64,000 nucleotides of DNA. It comes from Streptomyces sp. NBC_00654. GTDB lineage: Bacteria; Actinomycetota; Actinomycetes; Streptomycetales; Streptomycetaceae. The notes beneath the pieces were generated by a model. It saw only the letters and a list, made by a program, of their open reading frames with translations, was not told the DNA's origin and searched no databases. Shown here in pieces: positions 8,571-18,416 of this stretch; the stretch's first letter is position 1; the number at the start of each line of letters is the position of its first letter. Position numbers and translations under genes: made by a program. Location: the NCBI RefSeq assembly GCF_026341775.1, contig NZ_JAPEOB010000001.1:1426001-1490000 (forward strand), given 5' to 3'.

Positions 8571-9254
8571 ATGACGAGCCCCACACCTCCCGCAGAGCCG
8601 ACCTACGCCGCCCGGACCTTCCGGTCGGGCGCCGGGCTGGTCTGCGGTGTGCTGCTGCTTCTGCTGGCCGCCTGGCTCGCCGGGGACGCCATGTTCCGGG
8701 GCGAGGGCCAGGTGCCGTGGCTGGCCCTCGCCGCGCTGCTCATGGTGGTGCCGCTGATCGTGGCGTTCACGCTGCGGCCCGCGGTGTTCGCGACCGACCG
8801 GGACATCAGGATCCGCAACCCGTTCCGGACGATCGCACTGCCCTGGAGCGAGGTCGCCGATGTGCGGGCCGGGTACTCCACCGAGCTCTTCACCCAGGAA
8901 GGCACCAAGTACCAGCTGTGGGCGGTGCCCGTCTCGCTGCGCGAACGCAAGCGGGCGGCCCGCAGGGCCTCGCGTCAGGCGCACGACGACCCGTACGGCC
9001 GGACCTCCGTGCACGCCGACGTACGCGACACCCAGGCGCGCGTCGCGGCGGCCGACCGGGCCGTGCTGGACCTGCGCGAGCTGGCCGAGCGGGCCGGGGC
9101 GGTACAGGGCGCGGCGGCCACCGGGAGCGGGACCGGCGACGCCGCTCCGGCCGCGACCGCGGTCACGGCCCCGTCCGTGCGGTGGGCCGTCGAGCTGATC
9201 GCGCCCGCCGCGGCGGGCGCGGTGCTCCTCGTGGTGCTGCTCGCCGTGGGGTGA
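8571..9254 (+). CDS. PH-domain-type membrane protein
   Basis: 227 residues, divergent from deoC. Two N-terminal membrane segments at about 21-41 and 50-68, then a short PH-like domain (residues about 72-125) with the pattern VFATDRDIRIRNPFRTIALPW and WSEVADVRAGY seen in bacterial PH-domain membrane proteins, a charged Arg/Ala-rich linker, and a third membrane helix at about 205-226. Function unknown. The ATG at 8571 is preceded only by a weak AGGCAG. Confidence 0.8.
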   Translation: MTSPTPPAEPTYAARTFRSGAGLVCGVLLLLLAAWLAGDAMFRGEGQVPWLALAALLMVVPLIVAFTLRPAVFATDRDIRIRNPFRTIALPWSEVADVRAGYSTELFTQEGTKYQLWAVPVSLRERKRAARRASRQAHDDPYGRTSVHADVRDTQARVAAADRAVLDLRELAERAGAVQGAAATGSGTGDAAPAATAVTAPSVRWAVELIAPAAAGAVLLVVLLAVG

Positions 9255-9317
9255 GCGGGGTGAGCGGGCGAGTGGGGTGACGGGGAGGACAGCGGCTCCG
9301 GCGCCGGCCGCCCGGAG

Positions 9318-10958
9318 TCAGATCCCCGCAGCCGCCGCCAGGTCCCGCTTGATCCCCGCGAGGAGCTCGGCGCCCTTCGCCCGTGCGGCGGGCAGCTCCG
9401 CCGTCGAACCGACCGGCACCACGACCTCCAGGTAGCACTTGAGCTTGGGCTCGGTGCCGCTCGGACGGACGATCACCCGGGCGCCCCGGAGCCGGTAGCG
9501 CAGCCCGTCGGTGGGCGGCAGCTGCCCGGTGCCCCGGGAGAGGTCCTCGGCCGAGACGACCGCGAGGCCCGCCAGCGCGGTCGGCGGCGTCTCGCGCAGG
9601 CGCCGCATGGCGTCGGCGATGACCGACAGGTCCTCGACCCGCACGGACAGCTGGTCGGTGGCGTGCAGCCCGTGCGCCAGGGCGAGGTCGTCGAGAAGGT
9701 CCAGGAGGGTACGTCCCCGTTCCTTGAGCACGGAGGCCAGTTCCGCGACGAGCAGGGCGGCCGTGATGCCGTCCTTGTCGCGGACGCCTTCGGGGTCCAC
9801 GCAGTAGCCGAGCGCCTCCTCGTACCCGTACCGCAGGCCGTCGACGCGGGCGATCCACTTGAAGCCGGTCAGCGTCTCCTCATGGCCGAGACCCGCCTTC
9901 TCGGCGATCCGGCCGAGCAGCGAGGACGACACGATCGACTCGGCGAAGACCCCCGTCGCGCCCCGGTCCACCAGATGGGCGGCGAGCAGCGCGCCCACCT
10001 CGTCGCCGCGCAGCATCCGCCAGCCGCCCTCGACGGCGGCGTCCGGGACGGCCACGGCGCAGCGGTCGGCGTCCGGGTCGTTGGCGATGACCAGATCGGG
10101 GTCCGCCCGGCGCGCGGTCGCGAAGGCGAGATCCATGGCGCCGGGCTCTTCCGGGTTGGGGAAGGCGACGGTGGGGAACGCGGGGTCGGGCTCGGCCTGC
10201 TCGGCCACCAGTACCGGTTCGGGGAACCCGGCGCGGGCGAACGCGGCCGTCAGCACGGAGGTGCCGACGCCGTGCATCGCGGTGTACACGACCCGGGCGG
10301 TACGCGGGGTCCGCGCGCCGAGCACCGCGTCCGTGCGGGCGAGATAGGCGTCCAGCACCTCCTCGCCGAGCACCTCCCAGCCGGACTCGGGACGGGGGAC
10401 GCCCTCCAGCGGGCCGACGGCGGCGATCGCGGCGGCGATCTCGCCGTCGGCCGGGGGCACGATCTGCGAGCCGTCGCCGAGATAGACCTTGTAGCCGTTG
10501 TCGCGCGGCGGGTTGTGGCTGGCGGTGACCTCGACGCCGGCCACGGCGCCCAGATGCCGTATGGCGTACGCCAGGACCGGGGTCGGCAGGGGCCGGGGGA
10601 GTACGGCGGCCCGCAGCCCGGCACCGGTCATCACGGCCGCGGTGTCCCGGGCGAAGTCCTCGGACTTGTAGCGGGCGTCGTACCCGATGACGACGAGCCC
10701 GCCCTTCCGCCCCTGCGCGACGAGGTACGCGGCGAGACCGGCGGCGGCCCGGATCACGACGGACCGGTTCATCCGCATCGGCCCGGCCCCGATCTCGCCG
10801 CGCAGCCCGGCCGTGCCGAACTGGAGCGTGCCCGCGAAGCGCACGGCGAGCTCGTCCAGGTCCGCCGCGTCGATGAGCCGGCCGAGCTCGTCACGGGTCT
10901 CGGGGTCCGGGTCCTCGGCCAGCCAGGTCCTGGCCTGCGCGATGAGGTCGTGCTGCAC
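9318..10958 (-). CDS. Phosphomannomutase/phosphoglucomutase
   Basis: Alpha-D-phosphohexomutase family, 546 residues, interconverting hexose (or pentose) 1- and 6-phosphates. Motifs in order: GTAGLRGEIGAGPMRMN, phosphoserine loop VEVTASHNPPRDNGYK, metal loop NDPDADRC, sugar-binding GDEVGALLA and EEALGYCVD, and phosphate-binding RPSGTEPKLKCY. The GTG at 10958 is chosen because AAAGGTGG lies about five bases upstream and the protein then begins MQHDLIAQARTW, as in relatives. Position beside a purine nucleoside phosphorylase and deoC suggests that it may isomerise ribose/deoxyribose-1-phosphate, completing the path to DeoC; that is inference. Confidence 0.9.
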   Translation of the reverse strand: MQHDLIAQARTWLAEDPDPETRDELGRLIDAADLDELAVRFAGTLQFGTAGLRGEIGAGPMRMNRSVVIRAAAGLAAYLVAQGRKGGLVVIGYDARYKSEDFARDTAAVMTGAGLRAAVLPRPLPTPVLAYAIRHLGAVAGVEVTASHNPPRDNGYKVYLGDGSQIVPPADGEIAAAIAAVGPLEGVPRPESGWEVLGEEVLDAYLARTDAVLGARTPRTARVVYTAMHGVGTSVLTAAFARAGFPEPVLVAEQAEPDPAFPTVAFPNPEEPGAMDLAFATARRADPDLVIANDPDADRCAVAVPDAAVEGGWRMLRGDEVGALLAAHLVDRGATGVFAESIVSSSLLGRIAEKAGLGHEETLTGFKWIARVDGLRYGYEEALGYCVDPEGVRDKDGITAALLVAELASVLKERGRTLLDLLDDLALAHGLHATDQLSVRVEDLSVIADAMRRLRETPPTALAGLAVVSAEDLSRGTGQLPPTDGLRYRLRGARVIVRPSGTEPKLKCYLEVVVPVGSTAELPAARAKGAELLAGIKRDLAAAAGI

Positions 10959-11083
10959 GGGGTCCACCTTTCGGGACGCGAGGGGCGCGAGGGGCGCCGG
11001 CGGTGCGAGTGGCACGGAAGTGCCGGGGCATACGGGGCATACGGGGCCTGCGCGGCGTACGACCGCTTGCACGGCGCACTCTG

Positions 11084-11150
11084 CGTACGGAGTCGTACGG
11101 AGTCGCACCCGGCGTACGGAGCCGTACGAAGTCGTACGGGCGGGTACGGA
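11084..11150. repeat. GTACGG-rich short tandem repeats
   Basis: Between the mutase and phosphorylase genes the words GTACGGAGTC, GTACGGAGCC and GTACGAAGTC recur at 9-11 base steps, several with palindromic GTAC cores. The 10959-11206 interval otherwise shows no gene. Confidence 0.6.
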
Positions 11151-11206
11151 CGGCCATGGGCGTTACGGGAAGGGGCGAGGCCGCCGGGGCGGGCGCGCGC
11201 CCCGGC

Positions 11207-12031
11207 TCAGATGCGGTCCAGCACCCGTGCCAGCAGCGACCCCATACGGGTCGCGGAGTCCCGTCCCGCCTGAAGCACCTCTTCGTGGTTGAGCGGCTCC
11301 CCGGACAGTCCGGCGGCGAGGTTCGTGACGAGCGAGATGCCCAGCACCTCCGCTCCCGCCTCCCGGGCCGCGATCGCTTCGAGGACGGTCGACATGCCGA
11401 CCAGGTCGCCGCCCATGACCCGGACCATGCCGATCTCGGCCGGGGTCTCGTAGTGCGGGCCGGGGAACTGCACGTACACGCCCTCTTCGAGCGTCCCGTC
11501 GATCTCCTTGCACAGCGCGCGCAGGCGCGGCGAGTAGAGGTCGGTGAGATCGACGAAGTTGGCACCGACGATCGGGGACGCCGCCGTGAGGTTGATGTGG
11601 TCGCTGATCAGCACCGGCTGACCGGGGCGCATGCCCTCGCGCAGTCCGCCGCAGCCGTTCGTCAGGACCACGGTGCCGCAGCCCGCGGCGACGGCGGTGC
11701 GCACACCGTGCGCGACGGCGGCGACCCCGCGGCCCTCGTAGTAGTGCGTACGTCCGAGGAAGACCAGGACACGCTTCGCGCCGATCTTGTACGAGCGGAT
11801 CGTGCCGCCGTGGCCCTGGACGGCGGGTGCGGGGAACCCGGGAAGCTCGGTCACCGGGAACTCGGCTTCCGGAGTGCCGAGTGCGTCGCCCGCGGGAGCC
11901 CAGCCCGAGCCCATCACGAGGGCGACGTCGTGGGTCTCGGCGCCGGTCAGCTCGCGCAGACGGGCGGCGGCCCCGGCAGCGGCGGCGTGGGGGTCGCCCT
12001 GGATGTTGTCCGGAATAACAGATGCGTTCAC
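11207..12031 (-). CDS. Purine nucleoside phosphorylase (class II, trimeric)
   Basis: Splits purine (deoxy)nucleosides with phosphate to base plus (deoxy)ribose-1-phosphate. 274 residues. Family motifs: phosphate-binding GSGW near residue 40, [15 protein letters not shown], the long signature [27 protein letters not shown] and the purine-binding TNLAAGLS. The start is GTG at 12031 (protein begins MNASVIPDN), with no clear ribosome site. The palindrome CTACGCGCGTAG sits 26 bases upstream, at nearly the same distance as before deoC, so both are probably under one repressor. Confidence 0.93.
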   Translation of the reverse strand: MNASVIPDNIQGDPHAAAAGAAARLRELTGAETHDVALVMGSGWAPAGDALGTPEAEFPVTELPGFPAPAVQGHGGTIRSYKIGAKRVLVFLGRTHYYEGRGVAAVAHGVRTAVAAGCGTVVLTNGCGGLREGMRPGQPVLISDHINLTAASPIVGANFVDLTDLYSPRLRALCKEIDGTLEEGVYVQFPGPHYETPAEIGMVRVMGGDLVGMSTVLEAIAAREAGAEVLGISLVTNLAAGLSGEPLNHEEVLQAGRDSATRMGSLLARVLDRI

Positions 12032-12056
12032 GCGAATGAGCGTAACCGGTGATTCC

Positions 12057-12068
12057 CTACGCGCGTAG
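12057..12068. promoter_or_regulatory. Palindromic operator candidate upstream of the phosphorylase gene
   Basis: Second exact copy of CTACGCGCGTAG in the window. It ends up 26 bases upstream of the GTG start at 12031. See the deoC copy at 8432-8443. Confidence 0.7.
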
Positions 12069-12159
12069 ATGCCCATGCGAAGAGTCTGGCCGGTCATGGT
12101 CGTACTTTCGTACGAACGCGTGAACGAGGGGGGCGGGCGGAAGGCGGGCCCGCCGGCTT

Positions 12160-12597
12160 TCAGCAGGGCCGCTTGCGCAGCTCCATCACATAGTCGTGCG
12201 GTGCGCCCGCGGACTCCGCGGCGTCCGCCAGTTCGCCGAGATACCGGGCCGAGGGCAGCCCGCCCTCGTACCCGTTCAGTACGTACATCCAGGCCGGCTC
12301 CTCGCCGTCCAGGGTGTGCACCCGTACCCGCATCCGCCGGTAGATGTCGAGCCCGACACCCTCCCAGCGGTCCATGGAGTCCTCGTCCATCGGCGCGAGG
12401 TCGTACAGCGCCACGAAGACCTGGGACCGCGGCGCCTCCACCACGGTGGCCAGCGCCCCTTCCCAGCCCATCTGCTCCCCGCCGAAGGTCAGCCGCCAGC
12501 CGTTGAGCCAGCCGGTACCGCGCAGCGGCGAATGCGGGGCGCGGCGGGTCATCAGCCGCGCGTCGAGGTTGCCGGCGTACGCGGCGTAGAGCGACAT
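12160..12597 (-). CDS. Gamma-glutamylcyclotransferase-fold protein
   Basis: 145 residues of the GGCT/AIG2-like family. The glycine-loop signature YAAYAGNL at 4-11 is present, followed by [14 protein letters not shown], a central [16 protein letters not shown] strand pair and MDRWEGVG, which carries the acidic residue expected in the pocket. Substrate unknown. The ATG at 12597 gives the usual N-terminus MSLYAAYAG. It is transcribed in the same direction as the phosphorylase, 128 bases upstream of it, so a shared transcript is unlikely because the palindromic operator lies between. Confidence 0.82.
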   Translation of the reverse strand: MSLYAAYAGNLDARLMTRRAPHSPLRGTGWLNGWRLTFGGEQMGWEGALATVVEAPRSQVFVALYDLAPMDEDSMDRWEGVGLDIYRRMRVRVHTLDGEEPAWMYVLNGYEGGLPSARYLGELADAAESAGAPHDYVMELRKRPC

Positions 12598-12836
12598 GAG
12601 GTCGAGAGTACGGGAGGTGGCCGCGGGAGTGCCGATTCCGGGGAGGAAGCCCCCGGTCGGGGAGTTCTCCGCGCGTCTCCCAGGCGCCCACGCCACGTAT
12701 GGAGGGCCCCGGGGCGAAGCGCTTTGGCGCGTGCGGGACAATGGAGTACGTACTGCATTCCCCCGGGGCGATCCCCCGGACCCCCGGCCGGGGCGGCAGA
12801 CGGCCGTGGGATGACACCACGCGAGGCGGACTTTTC

Positions 12837-14276
12837 GTGACCCGGATCGTGATCATCGGCGGCGGCCCCGGCGGCTACGAGGCGGCACTGGTGGGCGCCC
12901 AGCTCGGCGCGGAGGTGACTGTCGTGGACTGCGACGGCCTCGGCGGAGCCTCGGTACTCACCGACTGTGTGCCCTCGAAGACCCTGATCGCGACGGCAGA
13001 GGTGATGACCACCTTCGACTCCTCGTACGAGGAGCTGGGCATCATCGTCGCCGACGACACGCCGCACCTGGAACAGGCGGCGCGCGTGGTCGGCGTCGAC
13101 CTCGGCAAGGTCAACCGACGGGTCAAGCGTCTCGCGCTCGCCCAGTCCCACGACATCACCGCCTCCGTCACCCGCGCCGGTGCCCGGGTGATGCGCGGCC
13201 GGGGCCGTCTCGAAGGTCTCCAGGCCGCCGACGGGTCCCGCCAGGTCGTCGTGACCGCCGCCGACGGTACGGAGGAACGGCTCACCGCCGACGCCGTGCT
13301 GGTCGCCACCGGCGGTCACCCCCGCGAGATCCCGGACGCGCTCCCCGACGGCGAGCGCATCCTGAACTGGACCCAGGTCTACGACCTCGACGAGCTCCCC
13401 GAGGAGCTGATCGTGGTCGGCTCCGGTGTGACGGGTGCCGAGTTCGCGGGTGCCTACCAGGCGCTCGGCTCGCGCGTCACCCTCGTCTCCTCCCGGGACC
13501 GGGTGCTGCCCGGTGAGGACCCGGACGCCGCCGCCGTCCTGGAGGACGTCTTCCGGCGCCGGGGCATGAACGTCATGGCCCGCTCCCGGGCCCAGTCCGC
13601 GAAGCGGGTGGGCGACCGGGTCGAGGTCACCCTCGCCGACGGCCGGGTCATCTCCGGCTCGCACTGTCTGATGGCGGTCGGCGCGATCCCGAACACGGCG
13701 GGCATGGGCCTGGAGGAGGCCGGGGTCCGGCTCAAGGAGTCCGGGCACATCATGACCGACCGGGTCTCCCGCACGAGCGCCCCCGGCGTCTACGCGGCGG
13801 GTGATGTCACCGGGATCTTCGCGCTGGCCTCGGTCGCCGCGATGCAGGGCCGGATCGCGATGTACCACTTCCTCGGTGACGCGGTGGCCCCGCTGAACCT
13901 GAAGACGGTCTCCTCGAACGTCTTCACCGACCCGGAGATCGCCACCGTCGGCTACAGCCAGGCCGACGTCGACGCGGGCAAGATCGACGCCCGTGTGGTG
14001 AAGCTGCCGCTGCTGCGCAACCCGCGCGCCAAGATGCAGGGCATCCGGGACGGGTTCGTCAAGATCTTCTGCCGGCCCGGCACCGGCATCGTGGTCGGCG
14101 GCTGTGTCGTCGCGCCGCGCGCCAGCGAACTCATCCATCCGATCTCGATCGCGGTCGACAACAACTTGACGGTGGAACAGATCGCAAACGCTTTCACCGT
14201 GTACCCGTCCCTGTCCGGATCGATCGCCGAAGTGGCCCGGCAGCTGCACACCCGCAAGCTCACCGGCGAGGCGTAG
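12837..14276 (+). CDS. lpdA: LpdA-type NAD(P)H quinone dehydrogenase (dihydrolipoamide dehydrogenase-like)
   Basis: 479-residue two-dinucleotide-binding flavoprotein. FAD site [10 protein letters not shown] at 8-17, NAD(P) site [12 protein letters not shown], second FAD motif [11 protein letters not shown]-terminal dimer domain. The disulfide motif of true lipoamide dehydrogenases (GGxCLNxGCxPSK) is here [13 protein letters not shown]: position 39 is Ser and only Cys44 remains. The C-terminal HPTLSE-type His is also missing (YPSLSGS). The same changes mark mycobacterial LpdA (Rv3303c), a quinone reductase. GTG at 12837 follows GAGGCGGA. A terminator follows. Confidence 0.88.
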   Translation: MTRIVIIGGGPGGYEAALVGAQLGAEVTVVDCDGLGGASVLTDCVPSKTLIATAEVMTTFDSSYEELGIIVADDTPHLEQAARVVGVDLGKVNRRVKRLALAQSHDITASVTRAGARVMRGRGRLEGLQAADGSRQVVVTAADGTEERLTADAVLVATGGHPREIPDALPDGERILNWTQVYDLDELPEELIVVGSGVTGAEFAGAYQALGSRVTLVSSRDRVLPGEDPDAAAVLEDVFRRRGMNVMARSRAQSAKRVGDRVEVTLADGRVISGSHCLMAVGAIPNTAGMGLEEAGVRLKESGHIMTDRVSRTSAPGVYAAGDVTGIFALASVAAMQGRIAMYHFLGDAVAPLNLKTVSSNVFTDPEIATVGYSQADVDAGKIDARVVKLPLLRNPRAKMQGIRDGFVKIFCRPGTGIVVGGCVVAPRASELIHPISIAVDNNLTVEQIANAFTVYPSLSGSIAEVARQLHTRKLTGEA

Positions 14277-14351
14277 AACCCGGCAATCCCCGGCAACCCC
14301 CGGCAACTCAGGCGGGTCCGGGGACGCCGCGCGATCACTTCGGGACAACAG

Positions 14352-14381
14352 AGGGGCCGCCTATATCACTTGGCGGCCCCT
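14352..14381 (+). terminator. Terminator of lpdA
   Basis: Stem AGGGGCCGCC (14352-14361), loop of ten bases, GGCGGCCCCT (14372-14381), then TT. It lies about 75 bases after the lpdA stop and just before the next promoter. Confidence 0.85.
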
Positions 14382-14452
14382 TGTGCGTACAGCTTCTGTT
14401 ATTCGGCGCAAACTGCTGAAAACCATCCGGCGGTCACGTTACTGTCAGTTCC

Positions 14453-15412
14453 GTGTTCGCTGCAGAACGTCGTCAATTGATCCTCGAAATGGTGCGTGCC
14501 AACGGGGCGGTATCGCTCCGTGAGCTCGCCCGCGTCGTCCAGACCTCCGAAGTGACCGTACGGCGGGACGTGCGGGCACTGGAGGCAGAAGGACTCCTCG
14601 ACCGCCGGCACGGCGGTGCGGTCTTGCCGGGCGGTTTTACGCGGGAGTCCGGCTTTCCGCAGAAATCCCACCTCTCCACCGCGGAGAAAACAGCCATCGC
14701 TGATCTCGCCGCCGGTCTCGTCGGCGAGGGCGAGGCCATCGTGGTCGGCGCCGGTACGACCACGCAGGAGCTGGCCCGCCGGCTCGCGCGGGTCCCCGGT
14801 CTGACCGTGGTCACCAACTCGCTGCTGGTCGCCCAGGCGTTGGCCCATGCCAACCGGGTGGAAGTGGTGATGACCGGAGGCACCCTGCGCGGGAGCAACT
14901 ACGCCCTCGTGGGCAGCGGAGCCGAGCAGTCCCTCCAGGGGCTGCGGGTCTCCCGGGCGTTCCTGTCCGGGAGCGGTCTCACGGCCGAACGGGGCCTGTC
15001 CACCTCCAACATGCTCTCCGCGAGCGTCGATCGCGCACTGGTGCAGGCCGCCGCGGAGGTGGTCGTCCTGGCGGACCACACCAAGCTGGGCTCGGACACC
15101 ATGTTCCAGACGGTGCCGACGGACCTCATCACCCGGCTGGTGACGGACGAACCCCCGCTCCACGACGAGCGTGCCGCCGCCGAACTCCAGGCCCTGGCGG
15201 ACCAGGGCGTGGAGATCACGGTGGCGGGGCCGGAACCGGGCACCTCCGGCGGGGAGGGCGCGCCGTCGGGCCGTCCGTCCGCCCGCCGCGACATGCCCCT
15301 GCCGGGGCAACGCCGTACGCAGAACGGGGGGCTGGGAAGCCCGTTGCGGAGCGCGGCGGCCATGCCGGAGCCGGGCGACCGGGCCCGGGTGGCTGACCTC
15401 CGCCGACGCTGA
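14453..15412 (+). CDS. DeoR/GlpR-family transcriptional regulator
   Basis: N-terminal winged helix-turn-helix (residues 1-57, with VSLRELARVVQTSEVTVRRDV and the family mark RRHGGAVL) and a C-terminal sugar-phosphate-sensing DeoRC domain (about 75-230, with VGAGTTTQELARRL, TNSLLVAQAL, MTGGTLR, LADHTKLG). 319 residues against about 255 for the family: the last 60 residues are Gly/Pro/Arg-rich and without resemblance to the domain. A TACTGT -10-like box ends eight bases before the GTG at 14453, so the message may be leaderless. It is a candidate, but unproven, regulator of the nearby deoC/phosphorylase genes. Confidence 0.88.
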   Translation: MFAAERRQLILEMVRANGAVSLRELARVVQTSEVTVRRDVRALEAEGLLDRRHGGAVLPGGFTRESGFPQKSHLSTAEKTAIADLAAGLVGEGEAIVVGAGTTTQELARRLARVPGLTVVTNSLLVAQALAHANRVEVVMTGGTLRGSNYALVGSGAEQSLQGLRVSRAFLSGSGLTAERGLSTSNMLSASVDRALVQAAAEVVVLADHTKLGSDTMFQTVPTDLITRLVTDEPPLHDERAAAELQALADQGVEITVAGPEPGTSGGEGAPSGRPSARRDMPLPGQRRTQNGGLGSPLRSAAAMPEPGDRARVADLRRR

Positions 15413-15442
15413 GGGCCGTCCCGTCCCGGGAGACCGCCCCGG

Positions 15443-15479
15443 CCGGGCCCCGTGAGGCCCGGCAGACCCCCCCTGCCGG
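15443..15479. terminator. Overlapping hairpins between converging regulators
   Basis: CCGGGCC/GGCCCGG (15443-15462) and CCGGCAG/CTGCCGG (15459-15479) are two mutually exclusive hairpins between the DeoR gene and the converging TetR gene. Confidence 0.5.
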
Positions 15480-15582
15480 CCCCGTGACACCCCGGCAGCC
15501 ACCCGCCGGGTCCGGCCCCCGGTCTCCGGGCCCGCCGCCGGTCTCGCGCGCCCCGGCGAGGTGGGCTCAGGCCCCCGCGGGG

Positions 15583-16203
15583 TCAGTCGCGGGCGGGCTC
15601 CTCGCGGCCCTTCAGACCCTGGAGCGTCAGGAGCAGCAGGCGGTCCGCCAGCGCCGGGTCGTCCGGCGTCTGCTCCGCGGCCAGCGCGATCGCGTTCGTC
15701 AGCTGCAACAGATCGTCGATCGAGACGTCCGCCCGCACCGACCCGCTCTCCTGCGCCCGTGACAGCAGCCGGGCGCCCGCCTCCCGCAGGGGCGTATGGC
15801 ACTGGGTCAGCGCCGAGGTCTCGTCGCGGGACGCCGACATGAGCGCCTGGGCCAGCCCGCGGTACTCACCCGCATGAGTGACGATCGCGCCCAGCCACTC
15901 CACCAGCGCCCGGCACGGCTGCTCGGCGCCCGCCAGCTCACGGGAGCGCTCCAGGAGCGCGCTCAGGGCCTCCTGGAACACCGCGTTCATCAGGGCGTGG
16001 CGGTTGGGGAAATGCCGGTACAGCGTGCCGATGCCCACGCCCGCCCGCCGTGCGACATCCTCCAGCGAGGCATCGGTGCCGTGTTCCGCGAACGCCGTAC
16101 GGGCCTCGCCCAGCAGCCGGTCGTAGTTCCGGCGCGCGTCCGCGCGCATCGGCCGGTCCGGCCCCTGCGCCGTGCTCGTCGACATCGAGATCGCCCTTGC
16201 CAT
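15583..16203 (-). CDS. TetR/AcrR-family transcriptional regulator
   Basis: 206 residues. N-terminal TetR helix-turn-helix at about 22-70 (ARTAFAEHGTDASLEDVARR, VGIGTLYRHFPNRHAL); all-helical ligand/dimer domain to the end. The ATG at 16203 is preceded by GGGAGGAC at six bases. It follows accA2 on the same strand after 106 bases, so it could be read through from accA2 or regulate the acyl-CoA carboxylase genes; ligand unknown. Confidence 0.88.
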   Translation of the reverse strand: MARAISMSTSTAQGPDRPMRADARRNYDRLLGEARTAFAEHGTDASLEDVARRAGVGIGTLYRHFPNRHALMNAVFQEALSALLERSRELAGAEQPCRALVEWLGAIVTHAGEYRGLAQALMSASRDETSALTQCHTPLREAGARLLSRAQESGSVRADVSIDDLLQLTNAIALAAEQTPDDPALADRLLLLTLQGLKGREEPARD

Positions 16204-16309
16204 CGCGCAGTCCTCCCAGAATCCCTGGGTCCAGGATGCCACCGCATGCCCGAGGGCCCGGTCCGCGTCGCACAACCCGGACCGGGCCCTCAGGGAAACA
16301 GCGGTGCGC

Positions 16310-18064
16310 TCAGTCCTTGATCTCGCAGATCATCGCGCCGGAGGAGACGGAGGCGCCGACCTCGGCCGCCAGTCCCTTGACGGTGCCCGCGCGGTGCGCG
16401 TTGAGCGGCTGCTCCATCTTCATCGCTTCGAGGACGACGACGAGGTCGCCCTCCTTGACCTCCTGGCCCTCCTCGACCGCGATCTTCACGATCGTGCCCT
16501 GCATCGGGGAGGCGAGGGTGTCACCGGAGGCGGCGGAACCGGCCTTCTTCGCCGCCCGCCGCTTCGGCTTCGCGCCCGCGGCGAGTCCGGTCCGGGCCAG
16601 GCTCATGCCCAGGGACGAGGGCAGCGAGACCTCCAGCCGCTTCCCGCCGACCTCGACCACGACCGTCTCGCGGCCCGGCTCGTCGTCGCTGTCGGCGTCC
16701 GCGGCCGCGGTGAACGGCGTGATCTCGTTGACGAACTCCGTCTCGATCCACCGGGTGTGGACGGTGAACGGGTCCGAGGTGAACGCAGGGTCGACCACCA
16801 CCGCGCGGTGGAACGGGATCGCGGTCGCCATTCCCTCCACGGTGAACTCACCCAGCGCACGGGCCGCCCGCTGGAGCGCCTGCTCCCGCGTCGCACCCGT
16901 CACGATCAGCTTCGCGAGGAGCGAGTCCCACGCCGGGCCGATCACACTGCCCGACTCCACGCCCGTGTCCAGACGGACACCCGGGCCGGTCGGCGGGGCG
17001 AAGGTGGTGACGGTGCCGGGGGCGGGCAGGAAACCGCGGCCCGGGTCCTCGCCGTTGATGCGGAACTCGAACGCGTGCCCCCGCAGCGCGGGGTCCCCGT
17101 AGCCGAGCTCCTCGCCGTCCGCGATCCGGAACATCTCGCGGACCAGGTCGATGCCGGTGACCTCCTCGGTCACCGGGTGCTCGACCTGGAGACGGGTGTT
17201 GACCTCCAGGAACGAGATCGTTCCGTCCAGCCCGACCAGGAACTCGACCGTGCCGGCGCCGACATAGCCGGCTTCCTTCAGGATCGCCTTCGACGCCGCG
17301 TACAGCTCCGCGTTCTGCGCCTCGGACAGGAACGGGGCCGGGGCCTCCTCGACCAGCTTCTGGTGCCGCCGCTGGAGCGAGCAGTCGCGCGTCGAGACGA
17401 CCACCACGTTGCCGTGGGTGTCGGCCAGGCACTGCGTCTCCACATGCCTCGGCTTGTCGAGGTACCGCTCGACGAAGCACTCGCCCCGCCCGAACGCCGC
17501 GACCGCCTCACGCACCGCGGAGTCGTACAGCTCCGGGATCTCCTCCAGCGTCCGGGCCACCTTCAGCCCGCGGCCGCCGCCGCCGAACGCCGCCTTGATC
17601 GCGATCGGCAGCCCGTTCTCGGCCGCGAACGCCACGACCTCGTCCGCACCGGACACCGGGTCCGGCGTCCCCGCGACGAGCGGGGCACCCGCGCGCTGCG
17701 CGATGTGCCGGGCGGCGACCTTGTCCCCGAGGTCTCGGATCGCCTGCGGCGGCGGACCGATCCACGTCAGACCCGCGTCGAGCACCGCCTGGGCGAACTC
17801 GGCGTTCTCCGACAGGAACCCGTACCCCGGATGAATCGCGTCCGCTCCCGAGTCGGCCGCGGCCCGGAGCACCTTGGCCATGTCCAGATAACTCGCGGCC
17901 GGGGTGTCACCGCCCAGAGCGAACGCCTCATCAGCCGCCCGGACATGCAGAGCATCCCGGTCCGGATCCGCGTAGACCGCCACACTCGCGATACCGGCAT
18001 CCCGGCACGCCCTGGCAACACGGACAGCGATTTCGCCACGGTTGGCGATGAGCACCTTGCGCAC
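16310..18064 (-). CDS. accA2: Acyl-CoA carboxylase alpha subunit AccA2 (biotin carboxylase-BCCP)
   Basis: 584 residues. Biotin carboxylase N-domain ([19 protein letters not shown] at 3-21), ATP-grasp centre ([45 protein letters not shown]), C-domain, a short linker and a biotinyl-carrier domain with the biotinylated Lys549 in EAMKMEQP. It carries CO2 on biotin for the carboxyltransferase PccB. Starts with GTG preceded by AAGGAGGGAGTC. Together with PccB, the epsilon subunit and the biotin ligase in this window it completes a propionyl/acetyl-CoA carboxylase that makes methylmalonyl/malonyl-CoA, the polyketide extender units. Confidence 0.95.
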   Translation of the reverse strand: MRKVLIANRGEIAVRVARACRDAGIASVAVYADPDRDALHVRAADEAFALGGDTPAASYLDMAKVLRAAADSGADAIHPGYGFLSENAEFAQAVLDAGLTWIGPPPQAIRDLGDKVAARHIAQRAGAPLVAGTPDPVSGADEVVAFAAENGLPIAIKAAFGGGGRGLKVARTLEEIPELYDSAVREAVAAFGRGECFVERYLDKPRHVETQCLADTHGNVVVVSTRDCSLQRRHQKLVEEAPAPFLSEAQNAELYAASKAILKEAGYVGAGTVEFLVGLDGTISFLEVNTRLQVEHPVTEEVTGIDLVREMFRIADGEELGYGDPALRGHAFEFRINGEDPGRGFLPAPGTVTTFAPPTGPGVRLDTGVESGSVIGPAWDSLLAKLIVTGATREQALQRAARALGEFTVEGMATAIPFHRAVVVDPAFTSDPFTVHTRWIETEFVNEITPFTAAADADSDDEPGRETVVVEVGGKRLEVSLPSSLGMSLARTGLAAGAKPKRRAAKKAGSAASGDTLASPMQGTIVKIAVEEGQEVKEGDLVVVLEAMKMEQPLNAHRAGTVKGLAAEVGASVSSGAMICEIKD

Positions 18065-18346
18065 GATGACTCCCTCCTTGAAACAAGCTGAGTTTAGGGA
18101 CTACCGACACGGCCGTACGACCCGTCCCCAATAGTGAGCTTGCCCACACGGAGTGTGATTCGAGGCTTGCTTGAGTCGTGAAATCCCTTGTCGCACCACG
18201 GTACGCCGCGTTCCTCAAGCGCACAGTAGCCACGAGGTGTGGTGCAGGTCTCTGTAATTTGAGTCAACGCTTCGGGGCATTTCTTTGTGGACTCCCTACG
18301 AACGGCCGGTGGATTCTTTGCCCGGCCCCGAGGGCGGCAAGACCCC

Positions 18347-18375
18347 TTGTTCGAACGATTACCCGTTAGTAGGGT
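18347..18375 (+). promoter_or_regulatory. Vegetative-type promoter for the small membrane protein gene
   Basis: TTGTTC (18347-18352) and TAGGGT (18370-18375) are separated by 17 bases and lie about 42 bases before the GTG at 18417. The rest of the 18065-18416 gap (352 bases) is unusually AT-richer than its surroundings, must also hold the accA2 promoter on the other strand, and shows no gene. Confidence 0.6.
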
Positions 18376-18416
18376 CCGCCGTATCGCACGTACTACAGGT
18401 AACAGGGGGTGGCGCA

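Noticed and set aside
12552..14348. A 598-codon open frame on the minus strand.
   Set aside because: Antisense of lpdA; no motif, Asp/Arg/His-rich composition typical of shadow frames.
16172..18091. A 639-codon open frame on the plus strand.
   Set aside because: Antisense of accA2, which is unmistakable on the minus strand.
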